Positions 19,449-28,226 of a DNA stretch of 64,000 nt are shown one piece after another. The DNA is from Streptomyces sp. A0642. GTDB lineage: Bacteria > Actinomycetota > Actinomycetes > Streptomycetales > Streptomycetaceae. Within the stretch, counting starts at the first letter, position 1, and each line of letters begins with the position of its first letter. The notes under the pieces were generated by a model, which was given only the letters and a program-made list of their open reading frames with translations, did no database searches and was not told the origin of the DNA. The position numbers and the translations under genes were made by a program. Location: assembly GCF_004795105.1 (NCBI RefSeq), contig NZ_SSBL01000003.1:124001-188000 (forward strand), in the 5' to 3' direction.

Positions 19449-19477
19449 TTGACCGGAGCATTGGTCCATACCAAAAT
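19449..19477 (+). promoter_or_regulatory. Sugar-binding lipoprotein promoter with DasR/ROK-like operator in spacer
   Basis: TTGACC (19449-19454), 17-bp spacer, CAAAAT (19472-19477). The spacer and -10 hold TTGGTCCATACCAA (19461-19474), an interrupted palindrome matching 10 of the 12 DasR core bases. The arrangement is the same as in the chitinase promoter at 15898-15926. Confidence 0.55.
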
Positions 19478-19561
19478 CCAGCCACGCCCGTGCGAGCGCA
19501 GCCCGCAGTCCCCCACACCGGGTCCACACATCCGTCCTGCCCTTTCGCAGAAGGTGACCCC

Positions 19562-20818
19562 GTGAAGAACCGCATGCTCGCCGGAGCCATTGCCCTGATC
19601 TCCTCCGTTGCGCTGGGCGGGTGCGCAATGGTGCCCGGCTCCGGCGGTTCGGGTGACGAGAAGGTCACCATCTGGCTGATGAAGGACAGTGTCACCGCCG
19701 ACTTCCTCGACCGCTTCAAGAAGTCGTACGAGGACGAGCACTCCTCGGTGGAGCTGGAGTTCAGAATCCAGAACTGGAGCGGAATCGGGCCGAAGGTTCT
19801 CGCGGCGCTGGGCGGCAAGGACACCCCGGACGTCATCGAGGTCGGGAACACCCAGGTCGCCCAGTACGCCGAGAGCGGCAACCTGCGCGATCTCACCCTG
19901 GAGTCCATGCGTGACCTGGGCAGCGAGGACTGGATCCCCGGCCTCGCCGAACCGGGCAGCATCGGCGGCGTTCAGTACGGAATCCCCTGGTACGCGGCCA
20001 ACCGGGTGGTGATCTACAACAAGGACCTCTTCGAACAGGCGGGAATCAAGAGCCTGCCGAAGACGCGCGAACAGTGGATCGCGGACAGCGAGAAGCTGAA
20101 CCGGAACGGCAATCAGGGCATGTATCTGCCCGGCCAGAACTGGTACGTCCTCGCCGGATTCATCTGGGACGAGGGCGGTGAACTCGCCGACCACACGGAT
20201 GGCGACTGGCAGGGCGCACTCGACAGCCCCGCCGCGCTGCGGGGCATGGACTTCTATTCCGAACTCCAGGCGCTGGGGGAGGGCCCCAAGGACGCGGACG
20301 AGGAAATGCCCCCGCAGAGCGGCGTGTTCGCCAAGGGAGACGTCGCGCAGATCATCTCCACCCCCAGTACCGCGACCCTCATCGAGAAGGCGAACCCGGA
20401 ACTCAAGGGAAAGCTGGGCTACTTCCCCATACCGGGCAAGAGCGCGAAGGCGCCGGGTTCCGTGTTCACCGGCGGCTCCGACCTGATCATTCCGCAGAAG
20501 GCGGACCAGCGCAGCGCGGGGTTCGAGGTCATCAAGGCGCTGGCCGGGGCCAAGTGGCAGGAGGAGCTCGCCAAGACCATGAGCTACGTGCCCAACAAGA
20601 CCTCCCTCGCCCATGTCATCGAGGGCGAGGAGAGCACCGCCGCGATGGCCGCAGGGGCCGCGCGGGGCCACGCCACCCCCAACTCGCCGCAGTGGGCGGC
20701 CGTCGAAGCCGCCAACCCGATCAAGCCCTACATGACGGCGGTCCTCCAGGGCGGGGACCCCGCGACCGCGGCCAGGACCGCGTCCGAGAAGATCACCGCA
20801 CTCCTCGCGGGCAGCTGA
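19562..20818 (+). CDS. Orphan ABC sugar-binding lipoprotein
   Basis: 418 residues from GTG 19562 (AGAAGG 8 nt upstream). Lipobox LGGC (Cys near residue 21), then a type-1 extracellular solute-binding fold (KVTIWLMKDSVTADFLDRFKKSYE, DTPDVIEVGNTQVAQYAESGNLRDLT, GIPWYAANRVVIYNKDLFEQAG). This CUT1 group binds oligosaccharides and hands them to a two-permease importer. No permease or ATPase gene is next to it, so it must share a remote permease, with MsiK as the usual Streptomyces ATPase. The operator suggests control by amino-sugar or related regulators; ligand not assigned. Hairpin follows the stop. Confidence 0.85.
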   Translation: MKNRMLAGAIALISSVALGGCAMVPGSGGSGDEKVTIWLMKDSVTADFLDRFKKSYEDEHSSVELEFRIQNWSGIGPKVLAALGGKDTPDVIEVGNTQVAQYAESGNLRDLTLESMRDLGSEDWIPGLAEPGSIGGVQYGIPWYAANRVVIYNKDLFEQAGIKSLPKTREQWIADSEKLNRNGNQGMYLPGQNWYVLAGFIWDEGGELADHTDGDWQGALDSPAALRGMDFYSELQALGEGPKDADEEMPPQSGVFAKGDVAQIISTPSTATLIEKANPELKGKLGYFPIPGKSAKAPGSVFTGGSDLIIPQKADQRSAGFEVIKALAGAKWQEELAKTMSYVPNKTSLAHVIEGEESTAAMAAGAARGHATPNSPQWAAVEAANPIKPYMTAVLQGGDPATAARTASEKITALLAGS

Positions 20819-20835
20819 CCCGCCGAGGGCCCCGA

Positions 20836-20868
20836 CGGGCAGTGCGCGCGGACGCCGCGCACTGCCCG
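20836..20868. terminator. Terminator between sugar-binding protein and egtD
   Basis: Perfect 13-bp arms with a 7-nt loop in the 57-bp gap between convergent genes; serves both. Confidence 0.85.
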
Positions 20869-20875
20869 GGCCAGC

Positions 20876-21838
20876 TCAGTCCACGGTCGCGAGGGACAGC
20901 GCGAACCTGCCGCCGGAGTCCGTCCACCACCGGCTCAGCCGAAGGCCGGCCGCGGCGAGTTCACCGCGCACCCCGTCCTTGCGGAACTTCGCCGACACCT
21001 CCGTCCGCAACTCCTCGCCGGCTTCGAACGACACCACCAGATCGAGTTCCGGGACCTTCACCGTGAGCGCCCGGCGGGCCCGCAGCCGCATCTCGATCCA
21101 CTCCTCCCGCGGGTTCCACCGGGCCACGTGCTCGAAGTCGTCCAGTGCGAAGTCGGCGCCCAGTTCCCGGTCGACGACCGACAGGACGTTCCGGTTGAAC
21201 GCGGCCGTCACCCCGGCCGCGTCGTCGTACGCCGCGACCAGCACCTCCTCGTCCTTCACCAGGTCCGTCCCGAGCAGCAACGTGTCACCGGGGGACAGCA
21301 GCGAGCGCACCGACGCCAGGAAAGCGGCCCGTTCGTCCGGCAGGAGATTGCCGATGGTGCCGCCGAGGAACGCCACGAGCCGTGGACCCGGAGTGTCCGG
21401 CAGCGACAGCTCCGCGGTGAAGTCGGCGATCAGCGCGTGCACCGACAGCGCCGGCCGCTCCTCCAGCAGCGCTTCCGCCGCGCCGCGCAGCGCGCTCTCG
21501 CTCACATCGACCGGCACGTAACTGTGCAGCTCCGGCAGCGCGTCCAGCACGTGCCGGGTCTTCTCCGAGGACCCCGAGCCCAGCTCCACGAGCGTCCGGG
21601 CACCGGAGGCGGCCGCGATCTCGGCCGCCCTGTCGATCAGGATCTCCCGCTCCGCGCGCGTCGGGTAGTACTCGGGCAGCCGGGTGATCTCCTCGAACAG
21701 CTCACTGCCGCGGGCGTCGTAGAACCACTTCGGCGGCAGCGTCTTCGGCTGCCGGGTCAGACCGTGCAGTACATCGGCGCGCAGCGCCGCGTCCGTCGCG
21801 TCCGCCGGCAGGGTACGGGTCAGCAGAAAGGGACTCAC
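20876..21838 (-). CDS. egtD: L-histidine N-alpha-methyltransferase
   Basis: 320 residues, the usual EgtD length. It trimethylates histidine with SAM to hercynine, first committed substrate of ergothioneine. Seen: PKWFYDARGSELFEEITRLPEYYPTRAE (histidine-site region), SAM loop LVELGSGSSEKTRHVL, DFT motif and LGGTIGNL. The GTG start overlaps the egtC stop (GTGA). Last gene of the egtABCD operon. Cytoplasmic. Confidence 0.96.
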   Translation of the reverse strand: MSPFLLTRTLPADATDAALRADVLHGLTRQPKTLPPKWFYDARGSELFEEITRLPEYYPTRAEREILIDRAAEIAAASGARTLVELGSGSSEKTRHVLDALPELHSYVPVDVSESALRGAAEALLEERPALSVHALIADFTAELSLPDTPGPRLVAFLGGTIGNLLPDERAAFLASVRSLLSPGDTLLLGTDLVKDEEVLVAAYDDAAGVTAAFNRNVLSVVDRELGADFALDDFEHVARWNPREEWIEMRLRARRALTVKVPELDLVVSFEAGEELRTEVSAKFRKDGVRGELAAAGLRLSRWWTDSGGRFALSLATVD

Positions 21839-22590
21839 TCGGTCGGCTCCTTGAGCGGGGTCAGCAGAACGTCGGCGCGGGTCGCGGTCACCAGGGTGCG
21901 GTCGGGGACCTCGCGCCAGTGCGGATCGTCGTCGTACGGCTCGGAGGCGACGACCGTGTGCCGGCCGGGCTCGGCCAGGTACCACAAGGTGTCCCCCCAG
22001 GCCGTCGCCACGATGGTGAGGCCGTCGGTGAGCAGCAGATTGAGCCGGGATCCGGGCGCCGCCCCGGCGACCTCGCGCACGGTGTCGGCGACCGCCTCCG
22101 GGAGCGCGTCGCCCAGCGCCAGCCGGTGCCGCACGAGCGCCCACACGAACGCGGAGTCGGAGCGGGCGGTGAGCCCGAGCAGCTCGGCCGGGGGGAGCTT
22201 CGCCGCCGGGCGCGCCATCGAGCCGGGCCAGCCCTTCAGCGCGCCGTTGTGGCTGAAGAGCACACCGCCGCCGACGAAGGGCGCGGCCGCCGCCTCACCG
22301 TCCGGGTCCGCCTCGGTGGCGTCCCGGACCGCCGCCAGCAGGGCGGGGCTGCGCACCACTCTGGCGAGATCGGCGAAGGTCTGGTCGCCCCAGACGGGGC
22401 CCCGCCGGCGGTACCGTCCCGGCACCGGATCCCCGTCCGCGTACCACCCCACACCGAAACCGTCCGCGTTGACGGTCCCGTACCGCTGCCGGCGTGGTTC
22501 CCACGACTGCCGAACCAGCGAGTGCTCGGGCTTGTTCAGCACCACGCCCAGGGGTATCGGTGACCCCACATAAGCGATATGACGGCACAT
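21835..22590 (-). CDS. egtC: Ergothioneine biosynthesis glutamine amidotransferase-type hydrolase
   Basis: 251 residues. A class II glutamine amidotransferase fold with nucleophile Cys2 (MCRHIAYVG), NADGFGVGWY and the FSHNGAL loop. EgtC removes the glutamate from gamma-glutamyl-hercynyl-cysteine sulfoxide. Overlaps egtB stop by one base and egtD by four, so it is fully coupled. Confidence 0.95.
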   Translation of the reverse strand: MCRHIAYVGSPIPLGVVLNKPEHSLVRQSWEPRRQRYGTVNADGFGVGWYADGDPVPGRYRRRGPVWGDQTFADLARVVRSPALLAAVRDATEADPDGEAAAAPFVGGGVLFSHNGALKGWPGSMARPAAKLPPAELLGLTARSDSAFVWALVRHRLALGDALPEAVADTVREVAGAAPGSRLNLLLTDGLTIVATAWGDTLWYLAEPGRHTVVASEPYDDDPHWREVPDRTLVTATRADVLLTPLKEPTE

Positions 22591-23936
22591 CAGGCGTCCC
22601 GGGCGGTGCGGAATCCGGAGAAGATCTGGCGCCGTACCGGCAGGTCCCAGTTGCGGAACGTCCCCCGGCAGGCCACCGCGTCCACCGCGAAGGAGCCGCC
22701 GCGCAGCACCTTGTGCTCCGGGCCGAAGAAGACCTCCGAGTACTCGCGGTAGGGGAACGGCGCAAAGCCCGGATAGGGAAGGAAATCGCTGGACGTCCAC
22801 TCCCACACGTCGCCGATCAGCTGCCCGGCACCGGACGGTGCGCGCCCGGCGGCGTACGCTCCCGCCGGTGCGGGACGCAGATGGCGCTGCCCGAGGTTGG
22901 CGTGCTCCGGCGTCGGGTCCTCGTCGCCCCACGGGTACCGGCGGGAGCGCCCGGAGCCGGGATCGTGGCGGGCCGCCTTCTCCCACTCGGCCTCGGTGGG
23001 CAGCCTGCGGCCGGCCCAGCGGGCGTACGCGTCCGCCTCGTACCAGCTCACGTGCAGCACCGGCTCGTCCGCCGGGACCGGCTCGGTCACCCCGAAGCGC
23101 CGGCGCAGCCACTGCCCGGCGTCCCGGTGCCAGAACAGCGGCGCGGAGAGCCCGTGCTCACGGACCATGGCCCAGCCCTCGCCCGTCCACCAGCGCCGCT
23201 CGTCGTAGCCGCCGTCCTCGATGAACGCCCGGTAGGCGCCGCAGGTCACCGGGGCGGTGTCGACGAAGAAGCCGGGGACCTCGCGCCGGTGTGCGGGGCG
23301 CTCGTTGTCGAGCGCCCAGGGCTCCGTGGACGTCCCCATGGTGAACGGTCCGCCGGGCACCAGGACTTCCGTGGGCAGGGCGGCGCCGGTGGCCCGCGGC
23401 GGCTCCGGCGCGGTCAGCACGGCGGGGCCCGAGCGCAGTTGATGGGTGATCAGCATGGTCTCGTCGTGCTGCTGTTCATGCTGGGCGATCATCCCGAAGA
23501 CGAACCCGGACCGTACCAGCGGGCGGTCGCCCAGCGGCGTGGACTCCAGTACGTCCAGTGCCCGTCCCCGCACCTCCGCGGCATAGGAGCGGGCCTCGGC
23601 GGGCGCCAGCAACGGCAGGGAGGGGCGGGTGGCCCGGGGATGTTCGAACGCGTCGTAGAGGCCGTCGATCTCCGGGCGCATGGCCTCGCGGCCGGCGACG
23701 CCGCGCAGCAGCCACAGCTCCTCCTGGTTGCCGATGTGCGCGAGGTCCCACACCAGCGGCGACATCAAGGGGGAGTGCTGGGCGGTGAGTTCGTGGTCGT
23801 CCACGCTGTCGGTCAGCAGCCCGGTGCGCTCGCGGGCGGTGAGCAGCGCGGCGAGCGCGCGCTCCCGGAGCGCTTCGGGGTCCTGGACGTCGGTACGGTG
23901 CCGGCCGTACGGCGAGGGAGCGGGGGAGTCGGTCAT
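22590..23936 (-). CDS. egtB: Ergothioneine sulfoxide synthase
   Basis: 448 residues from ATG 23936. N-terminal DinB-like helical domain with the iron ligands SPLMSPLVWDLAHIGNQEE and AQHEQQHDETML (HX3HXE), C-terminal FGE/sulfatase-modifying fold (VPGGPFTMGT, GDVWEWTSSDF, VLRGGSF). It is a non-haem iron enzyme joining hercynine and gamma-glutamyl-cysteine with O2. The start overlaps egtA stop (ATGA). Confidence 0.96.
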   Translation of the reverse strand: MTDSPAPSPYGRHRTDVQDPEALRERALAALLTARERTGLLTDSVDDHELTAQHSPLMSPLVWDLAHIGNQEELWLLRGVAGREAMRPEIDGLYDAFEHPRATRPSLPLLAPAEARSYAAEVRGRALDVLESTPLGDRPLVRSGFVFGMIAQHEQQHDETMLITHQLRSGPAVLTAPEPPRATGAALPTEVLVPGGPFTMGTSTEPWALDNERPAHRREVPGFFVDTAPVTCGAYRAFIEDGGYDERRWWTGEGWAMVREHGLSAPLFWHRDAGQWLRRRFGVTEPVPADEPVLHVSWYEADAYARWAGRRLPTEAEWEKAARHDPGSGRSRRYPWGDEDPTPEHANLGQRHLRPAPAGAYAAGRAPSGAGQLIGDVWEWTSSDFLPYPGFAPFPYREYSEVFFGPEHKVLRGGSFAVDAVACRGTFRNWDLPVRRQIFSGFRTARDA

Positions 23937-25249
23937 GAGAGGGTCCCCTTCGGGTGTTCCGATCCGTGGTGCCGGTCCGTCATGAGCCGCTCCCGCAGGT
24001 CGTCGGCCGGACATCGGCCCCGGGCGACATAGCGGTCCCGGAAGCCGGCCACCGCGTCCTGCACGGCCCTCGTCGCGCCCCTGCGCGGCAGCGCCTCCAG
24101 GGCCAGGTCGAAGCAGGCCGCCGCCGCGGCCCGCAGTTCCGGATCGGTCAGCCCGTCGCGGGCGGCCCCCGTCCAGAGCGGATTGCGGGGCGGGGCCAGG
24201 GGGCCCGCCGTCTCGGCCAGGGGTTTGACGGTGCGGTACACGGTCTCGGCGGCCTCCGGATCGTCGAACAGGGCAGTGGTGACGGCGAGCGGCACGAGCC
24301 AGCCGTCGTCACCGGGCTGCGCGTCGATCATGCGCAGCTCCAGGTGTCCCCGCGGGCGCACCGGCGGGAACAGCGTGGTGATGTGGTAATCGAGGTCGGC
24401 CCGCACCGGCCGGCGCGGCTCCCCGCGGCGGATCCAGTCCCGGAAGGTGAGCCCTTCGGGCACCGGCCAGGGCCCCTCGCCCTCCTGGATGCACAGGACG
24501 GGCGTGTCGAGCACGTAGGCCGTCCAGGCGTCACGCGGCGGGAGCTGCCCGGCCGGGGCGAGTGTGCGCAGCGGATCGAGGTCGGCCCACAGCGACTGGC
24601 GCGTCGACCGCCAGGGCGTCGGCCTCCCCAGCCGGAACGGCGAGTGGGCGAACGCGGCCACCAGCACGGCGCCGAGCAGATGGGCCAGCTGCCAGCGCCG
24701 CCCGTAGCCGAGCGGTCCCGGCTCCTCCTCTCCCGCGTCCAGACAGACCTGGACGGACGCGGTCGTGCACATCATGGCCCGGCCCGCGGGACCCGACCGG
24801 TCGAGCACGGTCTCCATGGCCTCGTAGCGCGGCCGGCGCAGGATCCGGCGCGGGGGGTGCCAGGGGTCGACGCCGAACCCGGCCGGAGCCAGGCCGAGTC
24901 GGCCGAGGGTCTCGCGCACGGCGACGAGATCGGCGGCCGTGTCGTTGATGCAGGCCATGAGCGAGTCGGCGGGACGCGAGCTGAGTTCGAGCTGGCCGCC
25001 GGGTTCGAACGTGAGCGCCGCGTTCAGCGGGAGCGCCCCGACGGCCGACGCGGCCGCGTCGAGGCGGTCGGGGGCCACGGGAACGCGGGGCCGGTCGCGG
25101 TCGTGCAGGAGCCACTCGAGTTCGACTCCCACGAGGCGGGGCGGTCCGTTCTTGAAGCAGATGCAGCGCAGTAAATCCTCGGCCTCGCCCTCACCGATGG
25201 GCGTGGTGCGTCCGGGCGGACCGTGTGCGCCAGGTGTGTCGGATGACAT
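23933..25249 (-). CDS. egtA: Glutamate-cysteine ligase for ergothioneine
   Basis: 438 residues from ATG 25249 with GGAGG 6 nt upstream. GCS2-type ligase: GVELEWLLHD, FEPGGQLELSS, MMCTTASVQVCLD, HLELRMIDAQPGDD. It makes gamma-glutamylcysteine, the sulfur donor for EgtB. First gene of the operon. The 147-bp gap to the divergent PARG-like gene holds the promoters; I see no clear operator there. No egtE (beta-lyase) is found in this window. Confidence 0.94.
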   Translation of the reverse strand: MSSDTPGAHGPPGRTTPIGEGEAEDLLRCICFKNGPPRLVGVELEWLLHDRDRPRVPVAPDRLDAAASAVGALPLNAALTFEPGGQLELSSRPADSLMACINDTAADLVAVRETLGRLGLAPAGFGVDPWHPPRRILRRPRYEAMETVLDRSGPAGRAMMCTTASVQVCLDAGEEEPGPLGYGRRWQLAHLLGAVLVAAFAHSPFRLGRPTPWRSTRQSLWADLDPLRTLAPAGQLPPRDAWTAYVLDTPVLCIQEGEGPWPVPEGLTFRDWIRRGEPRRPVRADLDYHITTLFPPVRPRGHLELRMIDAQPGDDGWLVPLAVTTALFDDPEAAETVYRTVKPLAETAGPLAPPRNPLWTGAARDGLTDPELRAAAAACFDLALEALPRRGATRAVQDAVAGFRDRYVARGRCPADDLRERLMTDRHHGSEHPKGTLS

Positions 25250-25396
25250 CTCGGGCCTCCTGTTCCGGTTCGACCGTCCTACCCAAACCCCTGCCGGGAG
25301 ATCGCACAAGAGTGCCCCTGTGCGTCGGAAATTCACTTGCGCCCATGCCGCGGAGGCGTCGATCATGCCCCGTATGCACCATAAGGGGGAGCGCCG

Positions 25397-26239
25397 GTGA
25401 GCGCCCGGCTGCGCGGCATCGCGCGAGAGACCGAATCCATCGTCGAGGCGGGTCACTACCGCACACCGCAGGGCCGCGAGATCAGCATCGAGCGCGCGCT
25501 GTCCGCCGCCCTTTCGGGCACCAGGCTGTACGGCCCCGATCCCGTGCACGTCGCCGCACTGGACGGGAACCGGACACCGCGCATCGAGGTCACCGGCGAG
25601 AGCAGCCTTCAGGCGGCCGCCCGGATGACCGGCGAGCAACCCGGCAAGGTCGCCGTCCTGAACTACGCCTCCGCCCGCAACCCCGGCGGCGGCTACCTCA
25701 ACGGGGCACAGGCGCAGGAGGAAGCACTCTGCCGCGGCTCGGCGCTGTACGCGACGCTGCTGCGCGCCCCGGAGTTCTACGCCCACCACCGGGCCGAGCG
25801 CAGCGCCTTCTACACCGACCGGGTGATCCACTCCCCGGGCGTGCCCGTCTTCCGCGACGACCGCGGCCGGCTGCTCGACACCCCGTACACGGCGGGATTC
25901 CTCACCTCGCCCGCGCCCAACGCCGGAGTGATCCGCAGCCGGACCCCCGAGTCGGCCCACCTCATCCCCGCCGCGCTCGCCTCACGCGCCGCGAGGGTCC
26001 TGGAGGTCGCCGCGGTCCGGGGCTACCGCAGGCTGGTCCTGGGCGCCTGGGGATGCGGCGTGTTCCAGAACGACCCGGCCGAAGTGGCGGGGGCCTTCCG
26101 CGCGCTGCTCACCGGCGGCGGTCGTTTCGCGGGCCACTTCGAACAGATCGTCTTCGGCATTCTCGGCCGCGATGCCGATTCGCCCACCAGGGCGGCCTTC
26201 GACCACGCGTTCGCCGGCGAGGCTCACGTCTCAGGCTGA
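25397..26239 (+). CDS. PARG-like macrodomain protein (TIGR02452/DUF2263)
   Basis: 280 residues from GTG 25397. It carries the bacterial poly(ADP-ribose) glycohydrolase signature GGG-x5-10-QEE (NPGGGYLNGAQAQEEALCRGS), plus ASARNPGGG and the C-terminal LGAWGCGVFQNDP macrodomain loop. Characterised bacterial members hydrolyse poly(ADP-ribose) with the two glutamates. Streptomyces do make ADP-ribosylated proteins, so a protein de-modifying role is plausible. Single gene, divergent from egtA. Confidence 0.85.
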   Translation: MSARLRGIARETESIVEAGHYRTPQGREISIERALSAALSGTRLYGPDPVHVAALDGNRTPRIEVTGESSLQAAARMTGEQPGKVAVLNYASARNPGGGYLNGAQAQEEALCRGSALYATLLRAPEFYAHHRAERSAFYTDRVIHSPGVPVFRDDRGRLLDTPYTAGFLTSPAPNAGVIRSRTPESAHLIPAALASRAARVLEVAAVRGYRRLVLGAWGCGVFQNDPAEVAGAFRALLTGGGRFAGHFEQIVFGILGRDADSPTRAAFDHAFAGEAHVSG

Positions 26240-26355
26240 GGTCGAGCCACAGGGTTCGACGGCGTTCCGACCACCGCGCGGGGGCTGTTCGGGCCGGCGG
26301 CCCGCCGCGGCGGCGGAAGCCCGCGGGCCGGGGCCGTGGCGGGTGCCGCGTGCGG

Positions 26356-26823
26356 TCACTTCCAGCCGTAGAGCTCCCGCAGGCGCACGACGACCAGATC
26401 GAACCTGTCCCGGTCCAGCGCGCAGGCCTCGCGCCGCATCCCGTCCTCGTGGACCCGCAGCACCCGGTCGAGATCGACCCACGAGGCCCGGCCCGAACTG
26501 TCCCAGGGCCCCGCTCCCAGCGCCACCCACTCCCGGTCCCGGTCGTGCTGCTTGCTGGACAGCTGTACGGCGAGCAGGGTGCCCGTCGCCTCGCGTGCGA
26601 CGACGAGAACCGGACGGTCCTTGCCGCGCCCGTCGTTCTCCTCGAACGGCACCCAGGTCCAGACGATCTCGCCCGGATCGGGGTCGCCGTCGCGGTCGGG
26701 GGCGTAGGAGGTGCGGACCGGACCCACGTCGTGCGGGTCGGCCTGGGCGGTGGCGGTGGGACCGGCCTGGCCGGGGAAGGCGGACGGACCGCCCCTGTCG
26801 GCGCTGCGGTTCTGGATGGTCAT
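26356..26823 (-). CDS. PemK/MazF-like protein without a partner antitoxin
   Basis: 155 residues from ATG 26823. After a disordered N-terminus (1-47) comes PGEIVWTWVPFEENDGRGKDRPVLVVAR, the start of the PemK/MazF SH3-like barrel. Typical toxins are endoribonucleases. Here there is no antitoxin gene nearby and the N-terminal extension is long, so it may be a domesticated or regulatory relative; toxicity is not claimed. The short GGAG-to-ATG spacing makes the start slightly uncertain. Confidence 0.7.
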   Translation of the reverse strand: MTIQNRSADRGGPSAFPGQAGPTATAQADPHDVGPVRTSYAPDRDGDPDPGEIVWTWVPFEENDGRGKDRPVLVVAREATGTLLAVQLSSKQHDRDREWVALGAGPWDSSGRASWVDLDRVLRVHEDGMRREACALDRDRFDLVVVRLRELYGWK

Positions 26824-26977
26824 CGCTCCACCGTAGGACCTGCGCGGCCCCGCGCGGGGAGCGGGTCCGCCGTAAGGGGCCCGATCCCGACGACGGGCGT
26901 ACCTCAACCCGGGCCGTTACCGGGCCCGGCCCCGGCGCGGCCCCGCGCCGCACGGGTCTGTAAGACTGCCGGACGCG

Positions 26978-27997
26978 ATGAGTCAGTTACCCCAGCAGCC
27001 CGCCGAAGGTCCCGTCCCGACCAGCGCCGACGTGGCGCGGCTCGCCGGCGTCTCGCGGGCCACCGTGTCCTATGTACTGAACAACAACACGGCCGTACGC
27101 ATCAGCGATCCGACCCGCCGCCGGGTACGGGAGGCCGCCACCGAACTCGGCTACGTACCGCATGCGGCCGCCCGGAGCCTGCGCGCCGGGCACTCCCGCA
27201 TGGTGCTCCTGCCGACCGCGAACCTTCCCTCCGCGCCGCTCCACCGCCGCTTCCTGCACGGGCTGGAGTCCGGTCTGCGGCATCTCGACTACACCGTCGT
27301 CCAATACGGCTCCCTCGGCCTGGACCCGGACGACGCCGCCCGCGCGTGGGCCGAACTGCGGCCCGTCGCCGTCATCGTGCCGGGGTCGGTCCCGCTCGCT
27401 CCGCAGGGCATCGCCGTTCTCCGGCGCTCCGGCGCCAAGGCCGTCATCACCCTGGGACCGCAGCCGGTGCCGGGCGCGCACGCGCTGATCACGGATCAGC
27501 GGGCGGTGGGACGCAGCGCCGTCCGTCATCTCCTGGAGCGCGGCCGGCGCCGGATCGGCGTGGTGATGCCCGCCGAACCCGGTCTCGCCCTGTTCGCCGG
27601 CGCCAGACTCGCCGGCGCCCGGCAGGCGGCCGACGGCGAGGCCCTGATCGACGAACTCCCGCTGCGGTACACCGAGGAGTCGGCCGCCGCACTCGCCGCC
27701 CGCTGGCGCACCCTCCGTCTCGACGCCGTCTTCGCGTACGACGACAGCTACGCGATGCTGCTCATGCGGGCCCTCCAGGACGCCGGAATCGAGGTGCCGG
27801 CGGAGACCGCGGTGATCGGCGCGGACGACTCCCTGCCGGCCAGGCTGCTCCGTCCCAGGCTCAGCAGCGTACGGATGGAACTGGCCACCGTGGAGCCGCT
27901 GGCCGACCTCGTCGACCGCCTGGTGCGGCACCCCGGGGCGGAGCCGGAACGGCACGACCTGCTGCGGGTCCGGACCGTCCACCGCGAGTCCAGCTGA
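26978..27997 (+). CDS. LacI-family transcriptional regulator
   Basis: 339 residues. N-terminal helix-turn-helix (TSADVARLAGVSRATVSYVLNN, about 14-35) and hinge, then a periplasmic-binding-like effector domain (about 70-335). Such proteins repress sugar-use genes until ligand binds. No transport or catabolic gene is adjacent, so its target is remote. It could in principle control the orphan sugar-binding protein, but nothing links them directly. A foldback repeat lies 45 bp downstream. Confidence 0.88.
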   Translation: MSQLPQQPAEGPVPTSADVARLAGVSRATVSYVLNNNTAVRISDPTRRRVREAATELGYVPHAAARSLRAGHSRMVLLPTANLPSAPLHRRFLHGLESGLRHLDYTVVQYGSLGLDPDDAARAWAELRPVAVIVPGSVPLAPQGIAVLRRSGAKAVITLGPQPVPGAHALITDQRAVGRSAVRHLLERGRRRIGVVMPAEPGLALFAGARLAGARQAADGEALIDELPLRYTEESAAALAARWRTLRLDAVFAYDDSYAMLLMRALQDAGIEVPAETAVIGADDSLPARLLRPRLSSVRMELATVEPLADLVDRLVRHPGAEPERHDLLRVRTVHRESS

Positions 27998-28042
27998 ACC
28001 GGACGCCGGCGCGACGACATGCGCGCGGAGCGCCCTTGCCCG

Positions 28043-28219
28043 AGGGCTGTCCCGTGATCCCTGGCGGGCGCACGACGACGGCTCCGGCACCTCGCCGCAT
28101 GGTCGGACCGCCCGCATACGTCCAGCCCGAATACATCCCGTATGCGGGCGCCTCTCCGCCTTGCGATGCACCCCGTCCGACGCCGCGCGCTAATCCACCA
28201 GGAATCGCGGGACAGCCCT
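28043..28219. repeat. MITE-like element with 25-bp terminal inverted repeats
   Basis: About 177 bp. The ends AGGGCTGTCCCGTGATCCCT and, inverted, AGGGCTGTCCCGCGATTCCT match over about 25 bp with three differences. An inner perfect 12-bp inverted repeat (28109-28120 and 28139-28150, CGCCCGCATACG) lies in the middle. No coding capacity. Similar elements with GGGCTGTCCCG ends are common in Streptomyces genomes. No clear target duplication. It fills most of the 229-bp gap after the LacI gene. Confidence 0.75.
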
Positions 28220-28226
28220 TAGCGTC

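Noticed and set aside
26356..26823. Working type II toxin-antitoxin module
   Set aside because: No antitoxin gene on either side; long N-terminal extension. Kept only as a PemK/MazF-like protein.
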